Positions 8,170 through 16,165 of a DNA stretch of 64,000 nucleotides are shown here, piece by piece. Numbering within the stretch: the first letter of the stretch is position 1; every line of letters begins with the position of its first letter. Below the pieces are notes generated by a model that had not been told where the DNA came from, ran no database searches, and saw only the letters and a list, made by a program, of their open reading frames with translations. Position numbers and translations under genes: made by a program. Origin of the DNA: Nocardioides acrostichi (GTDB taxonomy: Bacteria; Actinomycetota; Actinomycetes; Propionibacteriales; Nocardioidaceae). The DNA is taken from NCBI RefSeq assembly GCF_015319165.1, contig NZ_JADIVZ010000004.1:1-64000 (forward strand), given 5' to 3'.

Positions 8170-8334
8170 ATGTGGGACAACGTCCAGATCTCCGAGCACA
8201 ACGGAGGGGTCCACCTCTCCCACGACCGCCCCTGCCCGCGGTGTGGTCACGCTCTGCACACCTTCTTGGCGTGCGATTCCGACTGCGGCTGCCAGCCCGT
8301 CTCGGCCACTCGCCCGGTGGCCGCCATCGCCTGA
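8170..8334 (+). CDS. Small Cys-rich zinc-ribbon protein (54 residues)
   Basis: A 54-residue protein with CPRCGH near residues 22-27, then C-D-S-D-C-G-C near 35-41: five cysteines plus His residues, enough for one zinc site. It begins MWDNVQIS. A purine-rich AGGGA (about 8158-8162) lies upstream of the ATG. Third codon positions are strongly G/C. Such mini-zinc ribbons in Actinobacteria have no assigned function. It stands alone, divergent from the esterase gene and 87 bases before the methyltransferase gene, with which it could be co-transcribed. Possible roles are metal storage or a nucleic-acid or partner-binding adaptor; none is shown. Confidence 0.7.
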   Translation: MWDNVQISEHNGGVHLSHDRPCPRCGHALHTFLACDSDCGCQPVSATRPVAAIA

Positions 8335-8421
8335 GTCCCATCCTTGGGTTCGGGGGGATTTCCTCAGGAAACGCGCGGATAAGGTAGATGTGCGTCAACC
8401 AGCTTTCGTACAGTCCGCGCC

Positions 8422-9132
8422 ATGGGTTTCTTCGACTTCCTGGACGAAACGCAAGACCACAAGTACGCCGAGGCGAACATCGCGCGGCTCAACGCACGGT
8501 TCGAGATGATCGTCGAGCCCTACCGTCGCGATCTCGAGGATGCGCGCGTGCTCGACCTCGCCTCGCACGACGGCCGGTGGGCCTACGCGCTCAGTGGTGC
8601 CGGTGCCCGTGAAGTCGTCGGCATCGAGGGTCGGCAGGATCTCATCGACCAGTTCGAGTCGAGTTACCCACGCGGTGAGATCGCCGACCGCGTGCACCTC
8701 CAGCAGGGCGACATCTTCGAGACCCTGCCCACGATGGTCGAGCGCGGCGAGCGCTTCGACGTCGTCGCCGTGTTCGGCATCTTCTACCACATCATGGAGC
8801 ACTACCGACTGCTCAAGTTGATCAAGCACGTGGGCGCCAGGCTCGCCGTGATCGACAGCGAGTTCATCATCCGCGAGGGCCCGTTCATCCGGATCGGCGA
8901 GGAGGAGACCTCCAAGGAGCTGAACTCGATCCCGCACGAGCAGGGCCAGGACCGCGCACCGGTCGGGGTTCCCAGCCGAGAGGCGGTCGAGCGGATGGCC
9001 GACACGCTCGGGTACGACACCGCATGGACCGACTGGTCGGCCCGGCGAGCCGACCAGCGTCGCGGTCTGAGGGACTACTACCGCACCGATCACTGGAAGC
9101 GCCGCGGAACCTGCGCCCTACGGCTGCGCTGA
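8422..9132 (+). CDS. Class I SAM-dependent methyltransferase
   Basis: A 236-residue methyltransferase. SAM motif I is VLDLASHDGRWAYALSGAGA (near 39-58) and the acidic ribose-binding residue lies in VVGIEG. Motif II-like QQGDIFETLP and the later DVVAVFGIFYHI strand complete a Rossmann methyltransferase core. The C-terminal third (RREAVERMADTLGY-like, then W and Y residues) is probably the substrate lid. The substrate is unknown. The leader contains a 13-base symmetric element TTTCCTCAGGAAA at 8359-8371 and a TAAGGT hexamer at 8380-8385 that could be a -10. The last 15 bases overlap the convergent phosphatase gene. Confidence 0.8.
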   Translation: MGFFDFLDETQDHKYAEANIARLNARFEMIVEPYRRDLEDARVLDLASHDGRWAYALSGAGAREVVGIEGRQDLIDQFESSYPRGEIADRVHLQQGDIFETLPTMVERGERFDVVAVFGIFYHIMEHYRLLKLIKHVGARLAVIDSEFIIREGPFIRIGEEETSKELNSIPHEQGQDRAPVGVPSREAVERMADTLGYDTAWTDWSARRADQRRGLRDYYRTDHWKRRGTCALRLR

Positions 9133-10827
9133 CCCCCGGTCGGCGCCCTCGACGCGCACCCGGGCGATCTGGCTCAACCGAGGGCGAGCATGGTCGCCGT
9201 CGCGGACGGCGGCGGTCGTCCACCACATCTCCAGCGACGTCTCGTCGATCTCGAGCATCGCGAGCGCGTTGTCGAACCACGGGCCGTCGGTGACGTGCCA
9301 GTGCACGGGCGAACGTGGCACGAGCCGACCCAGCAGTCGGCCCGTGGGGCGTGCCCAGCCCCGGGTGGCCACCGCCAGCGCCCCACGCATGTACCAGGGC
9401 AACGGGTTGCGGATCGGCGAGCAGACCGCCTGCACGATCCGAGACGCCGCCCGCTCACGTCGGTCCTCCTCAGCCGGCACCGCCTCGGCCACGTAGGAGT
9501 GGTGCACGTCGCCGGAGAGGAAGCAGACGGTCGACGGCGCCCTGCCACGCTCCCCGGTGGCGACGGACACGACCGACTCCCCCACCGAGGCGAAACCCTC
9601 CTGGAACGCGGCCCAGTGCTCGGTGTCGGCGAAGCGCCGCACCCGTTCGCCGAACCGGGCGACCCGGCGTCCGAGCGCTCCTTGAGCCAAGACCTCGACC
9701 AGCGCCTCCACGTGGTGGAACCCGGGCGCCATCAAGAACGGCAGCGAGGTGCCGATCAGCAGGTGCTCGACATCGCCACGCAGCTGCTCCTCGAGCCAGA
9801 CCTTCTCCTCGTCATCGAGCATCGAGCGCCGTTCGTCTTCGAGCACCCGGGCAGATCGGGAGTCCACGACCACGAGACGGGCCTGCGGGCCCAGGTCGCG
9901 CGCGTAGCTCCACCGGTAGGTGTCTGGCTCGGCGTCGGCTCGTTCGGCCAAGGCATCGAGGTCGGCGCCGAGATCGAGCTCGTCGGGGCCGTCGCGGTCG
10001 AGCACCCGCCGCCACAGCGGATCCTCGGCGCGCTCGCTCGGAGTCAGGTTGCCGAGGTGCTGGTAGACCCAGTACGACGCCAGGCCGCCCACGATCCGGT
10101 CGTGCCACCACGATGTCGCGGCCATGTCGCGACGCCAGGCGGCGCTGGTGTTCCAGTCGTCGCGCACGTCGTGGTCGTCGAAGATCATCAGGCTGGGCAG
10201 GGTCGAGAGCAGCCAGCGGGTGGCTGGGTCGCGCCACGCGATCCGGTACAGCTGGGCGTACTCCTCGTAGTCCTTGAGCTCGTACCCCGGCTCCTGCTCG
10301 GGGTCACGTCGGCCGCGGATGACGGCACGCATCTCCTCGCTCGTCTCGTCGGCGTACACCTGGTCGCCGAGCATCAGCACCAGGTGCGGCCAGTGCACGT
10401 CGGGGGCGGGGTGCTCGGGATCCTCCTCGGCCTGGTGCGAGAGCCCGAGCCCGACCGCGCGCAGGGTGTCGACCCCGTACCGCGCGTGCCCCGCGGCGTC
10501 GTGCGGGGCGGCGACACGGCAGGAGCCGAAGGCCAGACGCAGCGGCTGCCCCAGGTCGAGGGTGGCCAGCACCGGTGCCGGGAACGGGGAGTCGGCCTCG
10601 GGCCAGACCTGGTCGCCGGCCACCTCCACGACGTACGGAGTGCGAGTGCCCGGCGCGAGACCCTCGACGTCGACCAACGCGTAGTGGTGGCCGTGCACCG
10701 CGAAGGTCGCTGCCGACGCCTCGAGGTCCCCGGCCCGCACCACGACCGTGGTGGCCTCGTCGGTCTCGACCCAGACCGTCGCCGTGGTCTCGTCGACGTG
10801 CCGGACGAGCGGCCCGAGAACCAGCAC
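9118..10827 (-). CDS. PhoD-like phosphatase / alkaline phosphatase D family protein
   Basis: A 569-residue metallophosphoesterase. The N-terminal 90 residues look like a PhoD N-terminal beta domain (LVRHVDETTATVWVET). The metal-binding core follows: FGSCR, then LMLGDQVYAD, FDDHDVRDDWN, and SGDVHHSY near the C-terminus. PhoD enzymes hydrolyse phosphodiesters and monoesters and usually need Ca and Fe. No Tat or Sec signal is visible, unlike classical secreted PhoD, so this one may act inside the cell. The GTG at 10827 was chosen because it lies 5 bases after the alcohol dehydrogenase stop and begins the domain (VLVLGPLVRH). The longer frame to 11142 overlaps the dehydrogenase. Confidence 0.85.
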   Translation of the reverse strand: MLVLGPLVRHVDETTATVWVETDEATTVVVRAGDLEASAATFAVHGHHYALVDVEGLAPGTRTPYVVEVAGDQVWPEADSPFPAPVLATLDLGQPLRLAFGSCRVAAPHDAAGHARYGVDTLRAVGLGLSHQAEEDPEHPAPDVHWPHLVLMLGDQVYADETSEEMRAVIRGRRDPEQEPGYELKDYEEYAQLYRIAWRDPATRWLLSTLPSLMIFDDHDVRDDWNTSAAWRRDMAATSWWHDRIVGGLASYWVYQHLGNLTPSERAEDPLWRRVLDRDGPDELDLGADLDALAERADAEPDTYRWSYARDLGPQARLVVVDSRSARVLEDERRSMLDDEEKVWLEEQLRGDVEHLLIGTSLPFLMAPGFHHVEALVEVLAQGALGRRVARFGERVRRFADTEHWAAFQEGFASVGESVVSVATGERGRAPSTVCFLSGDVHHSYVAEAVPAEEDRRERAASRIVQAVCSPIRNPLPWYMRGALAVATRGWARPTGRLLGRLVPRSPVHWHVTDGPWFDNALAMLEIDETSLEMWWTTAAVRDGDHARPRLSQIARVRVEGADRGSAQP

Positions 10828-10832
10828 GGCGC

Positions 10833-11864
10833 TCAGCCGACGTCCAGCAGCACCTTGATGGCGCGCCGTTCGTCCATCGCCCGGTAGCCCTCGGCCACCT
10901 GGTCGAGCGGGAGTGAGAGATCGAAGACCCGGCCCGGCTCGATGTCGCCGGCCAGCACGAGGTCGAGCAGGTCGGGCAGGTACTTGCGCACCGGCGCCAT
11001 GCCACCGGCCAGACCGACGTTCTTGGAGAACATGGTGCGCACCGGCAGCTCCACGCCGTGCGGGACGCCCACGAACCCGACGGTCGAGCCCGGCCGGGCG
11101 ACGTCGAAGGCCGTGGTCATCGCCTGGCCGGTACCGACGCACTCGAGGACGGCGTCGGCGCCGATGCCGTCGGTGAGGTCCATCACCGCGGCCGTGGCGG
11201 CGTCACCTCGCTCGGCGATCACATCGGTCGCCCCGAAGGCACGACCCACCCGCTGCCGCGACTCGTGCCGCGACAGGAGCACGACGCGCTCGGAACCCAT
11301 CTGGGCCGCAGCGAGCACGCCGCACAGACCGACGGCGCCGTCCCCCACCACCACCGTGGTGCCGCCGGCGCGCACGCCGGCGGAGACGGCCGCGTGCCAT
11401 CCGGTCGGCATGACGTCGGAGAGCGCCATCAGGTGCGGCACCATCGTCGGGTCGGGCCGCTCCTCGATGTCGGGCACCTTGACGAGCGAGCCGTCGGCCT
11501 GCCGGACCCGGGCGAACTCTCCCTGACCGGACTGGGTCATGCCGATGTTCACGCACCCCGACTGCATGCCGGCCCGGCAGTGCGCACAGGTGTTGTCGCA
11601 GTGGTCGAACGGGACCACCACGAAGTCACCGACCGCGACGCGGGTGACGGCCGATCCGACCTCGGCCACGACGCCGATGCACTCGTGGCCGATCGTCGAG
11701 CCAGGCTTGACGGGATTCTCGCCGCGATAGGGCCAGAGGTCGGACCCGCAGATGCAGGCGGTCGTGACGCGCACGATCGCGTCGGTGGGTTCCTCGACGA
11801 CCGGATCCGTGACGTCGTCGCGGAACCGGATGTCACGGGGGCCGTGGATGGTCGTCGCTCGCAT
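10833..11864 (-). CDS. Zinc-dependent alcohol dehydrogenase (MDR family)
   Basis: A 343-residue medium-chain dehydrogenase. Catalytic zinc ligands lie in CICGSD and GHE near residues 36-60. The structural zinc lobe has four Cys in CDNTCAHCRAGMQSGC. The cofactor Rossmann motif is VVGDGAVGLCGV. The length fits the family. ATG 11864 starts MRATTIHGPRD, as in many homologues; ATG codons at 11876 and 11903 are less likely. It reads into the PhoD-like gene 5 bases downstream. The substrate cannot be named. It is divergent from the HTH-MurA gene with an 86-base spacer. Confidence 0.87.
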   Translation of the reverse strand: MRATTIHGPRDIRFRDDVTDPVVEEPTDAIVRVTTACICGSDLWPYRGENPVKPGSTIGHECIGVVAEVGSAVTRVAVGDFVVVPFDHCDNTCAHCRAGMQSGCVNIGMTQSGQGEFARVRQADGSLVKVPDIEERPDPTMVPHLMALSDVMPTGWHAAVSAGVRAGGTTVVVGDGAVGLCGVLAAAQMGSERVVLLSRHESRQRVGRAFGATDVIAERGDAATAAVMDLTDGIGADAVLECVGTGQAMTTAFDVARPGSTVGFVGVPHGVELPVRTMFSKNVGLAGGMAPVRKYLPDLLDLVLAGDIEPGRVFDLSLPLDQVAEGYRAMDERRAIKVLLDVG

Positions 11865-11924
11865 GGTGCCCAGCATGGCACCGTTGCCCGCGGCCACCGA
11901 CACCCGGCAGATGTGCAGGTCTAT

Positions 11925-11936
11925 CTCACATATGAG
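11925..11936. promoter_or_regulatory. Imperfect palindrome upstream of the HTH-MurA gene
   Basis: CTCACATATGAG has dyad symmetry (10 of 12 positions, with a central CATATG) and ends 14 bases before the ATG of a gene whose product begins with a Cro/CI-type HTH. TATGAG inside it could serve as a -10 for a very short leader. An autoregulatory operator is a reasonable but untested reading. Confidence 0.35.
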
Positions 11937-11950
11937 TTACCGTCGGACGC

Positions 11951-13477
11951 ATGGCTGACGACTACCTCGGCAGGATCGGCAACATGGTCCGCGACGCGCG
12001 CAAGCACCGCGGCCTGACCCAACAGCAGCTCGCGGAGCGGCTCAGCACCAGCCAGAGTGCGATCAACCGGATCGAGAAGGGACAGCAGAACCTCTCCCTC
12101 GAGATGCTCGCCCGCATCGGCACCGCGCTCGACTCCGAGATCGTCGCCCTGGGTGCCGGCCCGACGCACCTGCGCATCACCGGCCCCACCACGCTGCGCG
12201 GCAGCATCGAGGTCAAGACCTCGAAGAACGCCGGCGTCGCCCTGCTGTGCGCCTCGCTGCTCAACCGGGGCCGCACCACGCTGCGCAAGGTCGCCCGCAT
12301 CGAGGAGGTCAACCGGCTGCTGGAGGTGCTGGGCAGTCTGGGCGTGCAGACGCGCTGGCTCGGCGACGAGGGCGACCTCGAGATCGTCCCACCCAAGCAG
12401 TTGCGGCTGGACTCCATCGACGAGGACGCCGCCCGCCGCACCCGCTCGGTCATCATGTTCCTCGGTCCGCTGCTGCACCGCGCCGACGACTTCGAGCTGC
12501 CCTACGCCGGCGGTTGCAACCTCGGCACCCGCACCGTCGAGCCGCACATGGCCGCGCTGCGCCCCTTCGGGCTCGAGGTCAAGGCCACCGACGGCATGTA
12601 CCACGCCTCCGTGGCCGACAGCGTCCACCCGGCGCGGCCGATCGTGCTCACCGAGCGCGGAGACACCGTCACCGAGAACGCCCTGATGGCCGCCGCCTTG
12701 CACCCGGGCACCACGATCATCCGCAACGCGTCGTCGAACTACATGGTGCAAGACCTCTGCTTCTTCCTCCAGCGCCTCGGCGTCGAGGTCGAGGGCGTCG
12801 GCACGACGACGTTGACCGTCACCGGTCGCGAGGTCATCGACGTCGACGTCGACTACGCCCCCGCCGAGGATCCGATCGAGGCGATGTCGCTGCTCTCGGC
12901 CGCGATCGTCACCGACTCCGAGATCACCATCAAGCGGGTTCCCATCGAGTTCCTCGAGATCGAGCTCGCGACGCTGGAGGAGATGGGCTTCTCCTACGAT
13001 CGCTCCGAGGAGTACGTCGCCAGCAACGGCCGCACCCGGCTGGTCGACCTCACCACGCACTCCAGCGTGCTGCACGCCCCGCTCGACAAGATCCACCCGA
13101 TGCCGTTCCCCGGGCTCAACATCGACAACCTGCCGTTCTTCGCGGTCATCGCGGCGGTCGCGACGGGTCAGACGCTGCTGCACGACTGGGTCTATGAGAA
13201 CCGCGCCATCTACCTCACCGAGCTCACCAAGCTCGGCGCCCAGGTCAAGCTCCTCGACCCGCACCGGGTGATGATCGAGGGCCCGACCCACTTCTCCGGC
13301 ACCGAGATCGTGTGCCCGCCCGCGCTGCGCCCCGCGGTGGTCATCCTGCTCGCCATGCTCGCCTCGAAGGGCACCTCGGTGCTGCGCTCGACCTACGTCA
13401 TCGCCCGCGGCTACGAGGACCTGGCCGAGCGTCTCAACGAACTCGGCGCGCAGATCGAGACCTTCCGCGACATCTAG
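11951..13477 (+). CDS. HTH-fused MurA-like enolpyruvyl transferase
   Basis: A 508-residue fusion. Residues about 6-63 are a Cro/CI (XRE) helix-turn-helix (RKHRGLTQQQLAERL, SQSAINRIEKG). From about 72 onward is an EPSP-synthase-fold domain of the MurA type, which transfers enolpyruvate from PEP to UDP-GlcNAc in the first committed step of peptidoglycan synthesis. MurA hallmarks are kept: Lys-Asn of the KNA motif near 92-93, the PEP-binding Cys in YAGGCNLGTR near 189, the Asp in FPGLNIDNLP and the Arg in LRPAVVIL. The length exceeds plain MurA (about 420) by the HTH part. It may be a second MurA that also binds DNA, or a repurposed sensor of cell-wall precursors. Upstream is a palindrome at 11925-11936. 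Confidence 0.85.
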   Translation: MADDYLGRIGNMVRDARKHRGLTQQQLAERLSTSQSAINRIEKGQQNLSLEMLARIGTALDSEIVALGAGPTHLRITGPTTLRGSIEVKTSKNAGVALLCASLLNRGRTTLRKVARIEEVNRLLEVLGSLGVQTRWLGDEGDLEIVPPKQLRLDSIDEDAARRTRSVIMFLGPLLHRADDFELPYAGGCNLGTRTVEPHMAALRPFGLEVKATDGMYHASVADSVHPARPIVLTERGDTVTENALMAAALHPGTTIIRNASSNYMVQDLCFFLQRLGVEVEGVGTTTLTVTGREVIDVDVDYAPAEDPIEAMSLLSAAIVTDSEITIKRVPIEFLEIELATLEEMGFSYDRSEEYVASNGRTRLVDLTTHSSVLHAPLDKIHPMPFPGLNIDNLPFFAVIAAVATGQTLLHDWVYENRAIYLTELTKLGAQVKLLDPHRVMIEGPTHFSGTEIVCPPALRPAVVILLAMLASKGTSVLRSTYVIARGYEDLAERLNELGAQIETFRDI

Positions 13478-13502
13478 GCGCTCCGGCGCCATACTCAGCC
13501 CC

Positions 13503-14312
13503 GTGAGCTACCTGAGGGCCCCCGGCTCGGGCGGGGTGATCGCCTTCGCGCACCGTGGCGGTGCGCTGCACCCCGACCTGATCGGGATGGAGAACACCGA
13601 GCGCGCCTTCGCGCACGCGGTGTCGCTGGGCTACGGCTACCTCGAGACCGACGTGCACCTCACGCGCGACGGCGTACTCATGGCCTTCCACGACGCCGTG
13701 CTCGACCGGGTCACCGACGGAACCGGGGCCATCGCCGACCTCACCCGCGAGCAGGTGCAGCACGCCCGGGTCGCGGGTCGCGAGGAGATCCCGACGCTCG
13801 CCCAGCTCATGTGCCGCTGGCCGGAGGAGCGGTTCAACATCGACCTGAAGTCCGCAGACGCCGCCGAGCCGCTGGCTGCCCTCCTCGACGAGGCCGGCGC
13901 GACCGACCGCGTGCTGGTCGGCTCGTTCTCACCGCGTCGGCTCGCGGCCTTCCGCCGTGCCTGCGGACCCCGTGTCTTGACGTCGGCCCACCCACTCGAG
14001 GTGCTGGCGTTCCTGCTGCTCCCCGCAGCGATCGCCGGCCGGATCACGCGCCGCCGGGTCGCCGCCCTCCAGGTGCCGCACACGCGCTCGCTGGCGCTGG
14101 GCCCGCTGCGATTCACCGTGCCCGTCGTCACCCGTGCACTGGTCCGCCGCGCGCACGCAGCCGGCGTCCACGTGCATGTGTGGACCATCGACGACCCCGA
14201 GGAGATGGAGCAGCTGCTCGACCTCGGCGTCGATGGGATCTTCACCGACCGCACCGACGTGCTCAAGGGCGTCCTGGTGCGCCGTGGTCTCTGGGAGGGA
14301 GCTGGGCGATGA
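13503..14312 (+). CDS. Glycerophosphodiester phosphodiesterase family protein
   Basis: A 269-residue enzyme that hydrolyses glycerophosphodiesters to glycerol-3-phosphate and an alcohol. The GDPD signature is present: the catalytic His of AHRGG near 16-19, ENTERAF, the metal ligands of LETDVHLTRDG and the second His of FHD. No signal peptide, so it acts on cytoplasmic substrates, perhaps in phospholipid turnover. The GTG at 13503 lies 25 bases after the HTH-MurA stop. Its stop overlaps the MFS gene start by 4 bases (ATGA), so it is coupled to that transporter. Confidence 0.9.
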   Translation: MSYLRAPGSGGVIAFAHRGGALHPDLIGMENTERAFAHAVSLGYGYLETDVHLTRDGVLMAFHDAVLDRVTDGTGAIADLTREQVQHARVAGREEIPTLAQLMCRWPEERFNIDLKSADAAEPLAALLDEAGATDRVLVGSFSPRRLAAFRRACGPRVLTSAHPLEVLAFLLLPAAIAGRITRRRVAALQVPHTRSLALGPLRFTVPVVTRALVRRAHAAGVHVHVWTIDDPEEMEQLLDLGVDGIFTDRTDVLKGVLVRRGLWEGAGR

Positions 14313-15655
14313 GTGAGCCGTTGACCGCAGAACAGCGGGCCTGGAACTGGTACGACTGGGCCAACTCCGCCTTCTACACGACCGTGCTGACGGTGCTCTT
14401 CGCGCCGTACATGATCACGGTCGCCGGACGAGCGGCCGGCTGCCCCGACCCCGACGAGACGTGCAACAAGACCGTCGACCTGCTCGGGCTGCACCTGGCC
14501 GCCGGATCGCTGCCCGCCTACCTGACGAGCTTCGCGACGATCGCCAGCGCCTTCGTGCTGCCGATCGTGGGCGCCATGGTCGACCGGTCGCCGCGCAAGA
14601 AGCTGCACATGGCCGCCTTCGCCTGGTCGGGCGCCTTCTTCGGAGCCCTCCTGTTCTTCATGAAGGACGACCAGTGGCAGATCGGGGCCTTCGCCGTGGT
14701 CGCCAGCTCGATCCTCGCCGGGTGCTCGTTGGTGAGCTACTACGCCATCCTGGTCGAGATCTCGACCGCCTCCGAGCGCGACCGCGTCTCCTCGCGCGGG
14801 TGGGCCTTCGGTTATCTCGGCGGCGGCCTGCTGCTCGCGCTGAACCTCGTGATCGTGCTGGGGCACGGCGCTTTCGGTCTCTCGACCGAGATGGCGGTGC
14901 GCATCTCGATGCTCTCGGCCGCGGTGTGGTGGGCTGGCTTCACCATCATCCCGTTCGTGCGGCTGCGCGACTACGTGCCGCAGGACGTCGTGGCGAGCGA
15001 GGGCGGGCTCTTGACACGCTCGTTCGGGCAGCTGTTCGCCACGCTGCGCGAAGTGCGCGGCTTCCCGATGACCATGACCTTCCTGTTGGCCTACCTCTTC
15101 TACAACGACGGCATCCAGACGGTGGTGGCGAGCGCCTCGACCTACGGCTCCAAGCAACTCGGCTTCTCCAGCTCGGTGCTCATCGGCACCATCCTGCTCA
15201 TCCAGTTCGTGGCCTTCGGCGGAGCCCTGTTCTTCGGTCGGCTCGCGTCGCGGCATGGCGCCTACCGGTCCCTGCTGTGGGGCACGTTCGGGTGGATGGC
15301 GATCGTGGTGGTGGCGATCTTCCTGCCCCGCGGCAACGTGGCCCTGTTCTTGGTGGTCGGCATCGCCATCGGGCTGGTCATGGGGGGCACCCAGGCACTG
15401 TCCCGCTCGTTCTTCAGCCAACTCATCCCCCGCGGCCGGGAGGGGGAGTACTTCGCCCTCTACAACGCTGCCGAGCGCGGCACATCGTGGTTCGGCACCC
15501 TGCTGTTCGGGGTCGTGTTCCAGCTCACCGGCTCCTATCGGCCCTCGATCCTGGCCCTCATCGTGTTCTTCGTGCTGGGCGCCGTGCTACTGCTGAGGCT
15601 CGACCCCGAGCGCGGCATCCGCGAGGCCGGGAACGAGATCCCCGCCCAGGTGTGA
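14309..15655 (+). CDS. MFS transporter, UMF1/Atg22-like
   Basis: A 448-residue polytopic membrane protein with about 12 predicted helices. The N-terminal EQRAWNWYDWANSAFYTTVLTV and the GWAFGYLGGGLLLA stretch are typical of the Atg22/UMF1 branch of the major facilitator superfamily. A short cytoplasmic DRSPRKK loop follows the early helices. Members of this branch export amino acids or unknown solutes; the substrate here is unknown. The ATG at 14309 overlaps the glycerophosphodiesterase stop (ATGA), so glycerophosphodiester breakdown and transport may be linked. It ends about 40 bases before the SigR-type promoter of rbpA. Confidence 0.85.
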   Translation: MSEPLTAEQRAWNWYDWANSAFYTTVLTVLFAPYMITVAGRAAGCPDPDETCNKTVDLLGLHLAAGSLPAYLTSFATIASAFVLPIVGAMVDRSPRKKLHMAAFAWSGAFFGALLFFMKDDQWQIGAFAVVASSILAGCSLVSYYAILVEISTASERDRVSSRGWAFGYLGGGLLLALNLVIVLGHGAFGLSTEMAVRISMLSAAVWWAGFTIIPFVRLRDYVPQDVVASEGGLLTRSFGQLFATLREVRGFPMTMTFLLAYLFYNDGIQTVVASASTYGSKQLGFSSSVLIGTILLIQFVAFGGALFFGRLASRHGAYRSLLWGTFGWMAIVVVAIFLPRGNVALFLVVGIAIGLVMGGTQALSRSFFSQLIPRGREGEYFALYNAAERGTSWFGTLLFGVVFQLTGSYRPSILALIVFFVLGAVLLLRLDPERGIREAGNEIPAQV

Positions 15656-15695
15656 GACCCCCTCCGCCACCCGGGTGAGACGGGAGGTGATTGGG

Positions 15696-15721
15696 GGAAT
15701 CGTGTCGATCCCGGTACCGTT
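15696..15721 (+). promoter_or_regulatory. SigR-type (thiol-stress ECF sigma) promoter for rbpA
   Basis: GGAAT at 15696-15700, exactly 18 bases, then GTT at 15719-15721: this is the GGAAT-N18-GTT consensus of SigR/SigH-class ECF sigma factors. It lies 57 bases before the rbpA ATG. rbpA is an established SigR target in Streptomyces. A second sequence, CTTGACA (15727-15733), could supply a housekeeping -35. Confidence 0.75.
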
Positions 15722-15778
15722 GACCTCTTGACAGACCGCGACCGGTCGGTCAAGAAAATCGACGTTGGGAGTCTCGAC

Positions 15779-16165
15779 ATGGCAGACCGCACACTGCGTG
15801 GAGCCGGCCTCGGCAGCCAGAGCTTCGAGGACGAGCGCGGCATCGAGTTCGCCGCCCGGCAGCAGGTCGGCTATCGGTGCCCCGCACAACACGAGTTCGA
15901 GATCACGATGTCCGTCGAGGCGGAGATCCCGGCCACCTGGGAGTGCCCGCGCTGCGGCGCCGAGGGCTTGAGCATCAGCGGCATCAAGCCGGAGGAGAAG
16001 GCCGAGAAGCCGGCTCGCACCCACTGGGACATGCTGCTGGAGCGCCGCTCGGAGAAGGAGCTCGAAGACATCCTCAAGGAGCGGCTCGACCTGCTTCGCG
16101 GCGGCGAGATCGGCCCCGCCCACCTGCATAAGGCCAACCGCAAGCGCAGGACCGCCAAGGCCTAG
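15779..16165 (+). CDS. rbpA: RNA polymerase-binding protein RbpA
   Basis: A 128-residue actinobacterial transcription factor that binds the principal sigma factor and RNA polymerase and stabilises open complexes. It begins MADRTLRGAGLGSQSFE, as in Streptomyces and Mycobacterium RbpA. The core domain carries C-x-x-x-H and CPRC (YRCPAQHE, WECPRCG), a possible zinc site that mycobacterial RbpA lacks. The sigma-interacting tail THWDMLLERRSEKELEDIL is well conserved. The ATG at 15779 is preceded by GGGAG. A SigR-type promoter lies upstream, so it should be induced by disulphide stress. The stop shares CTAG with the convergent fxsA gene. Confidence 0.95.
   Translation: MADRTLRGAGLGSQSFEDERGIEFAARQQVGYRCPAQHEFEITMSVEAEIPATWECPRCGAEGLSISGIKPEEKAEKPARTHWDMLLERRSEKELEDILKERLDLLRGGEIGPAHLHKANRKRRTAKA

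Noticed and set aside
9118..11142. A 674-residue form of the PhoD-like protein
   Set aside because: The first 105 codons overlap the alcohol dehydrogenase gene in another frame and are Arg-rich without homology.
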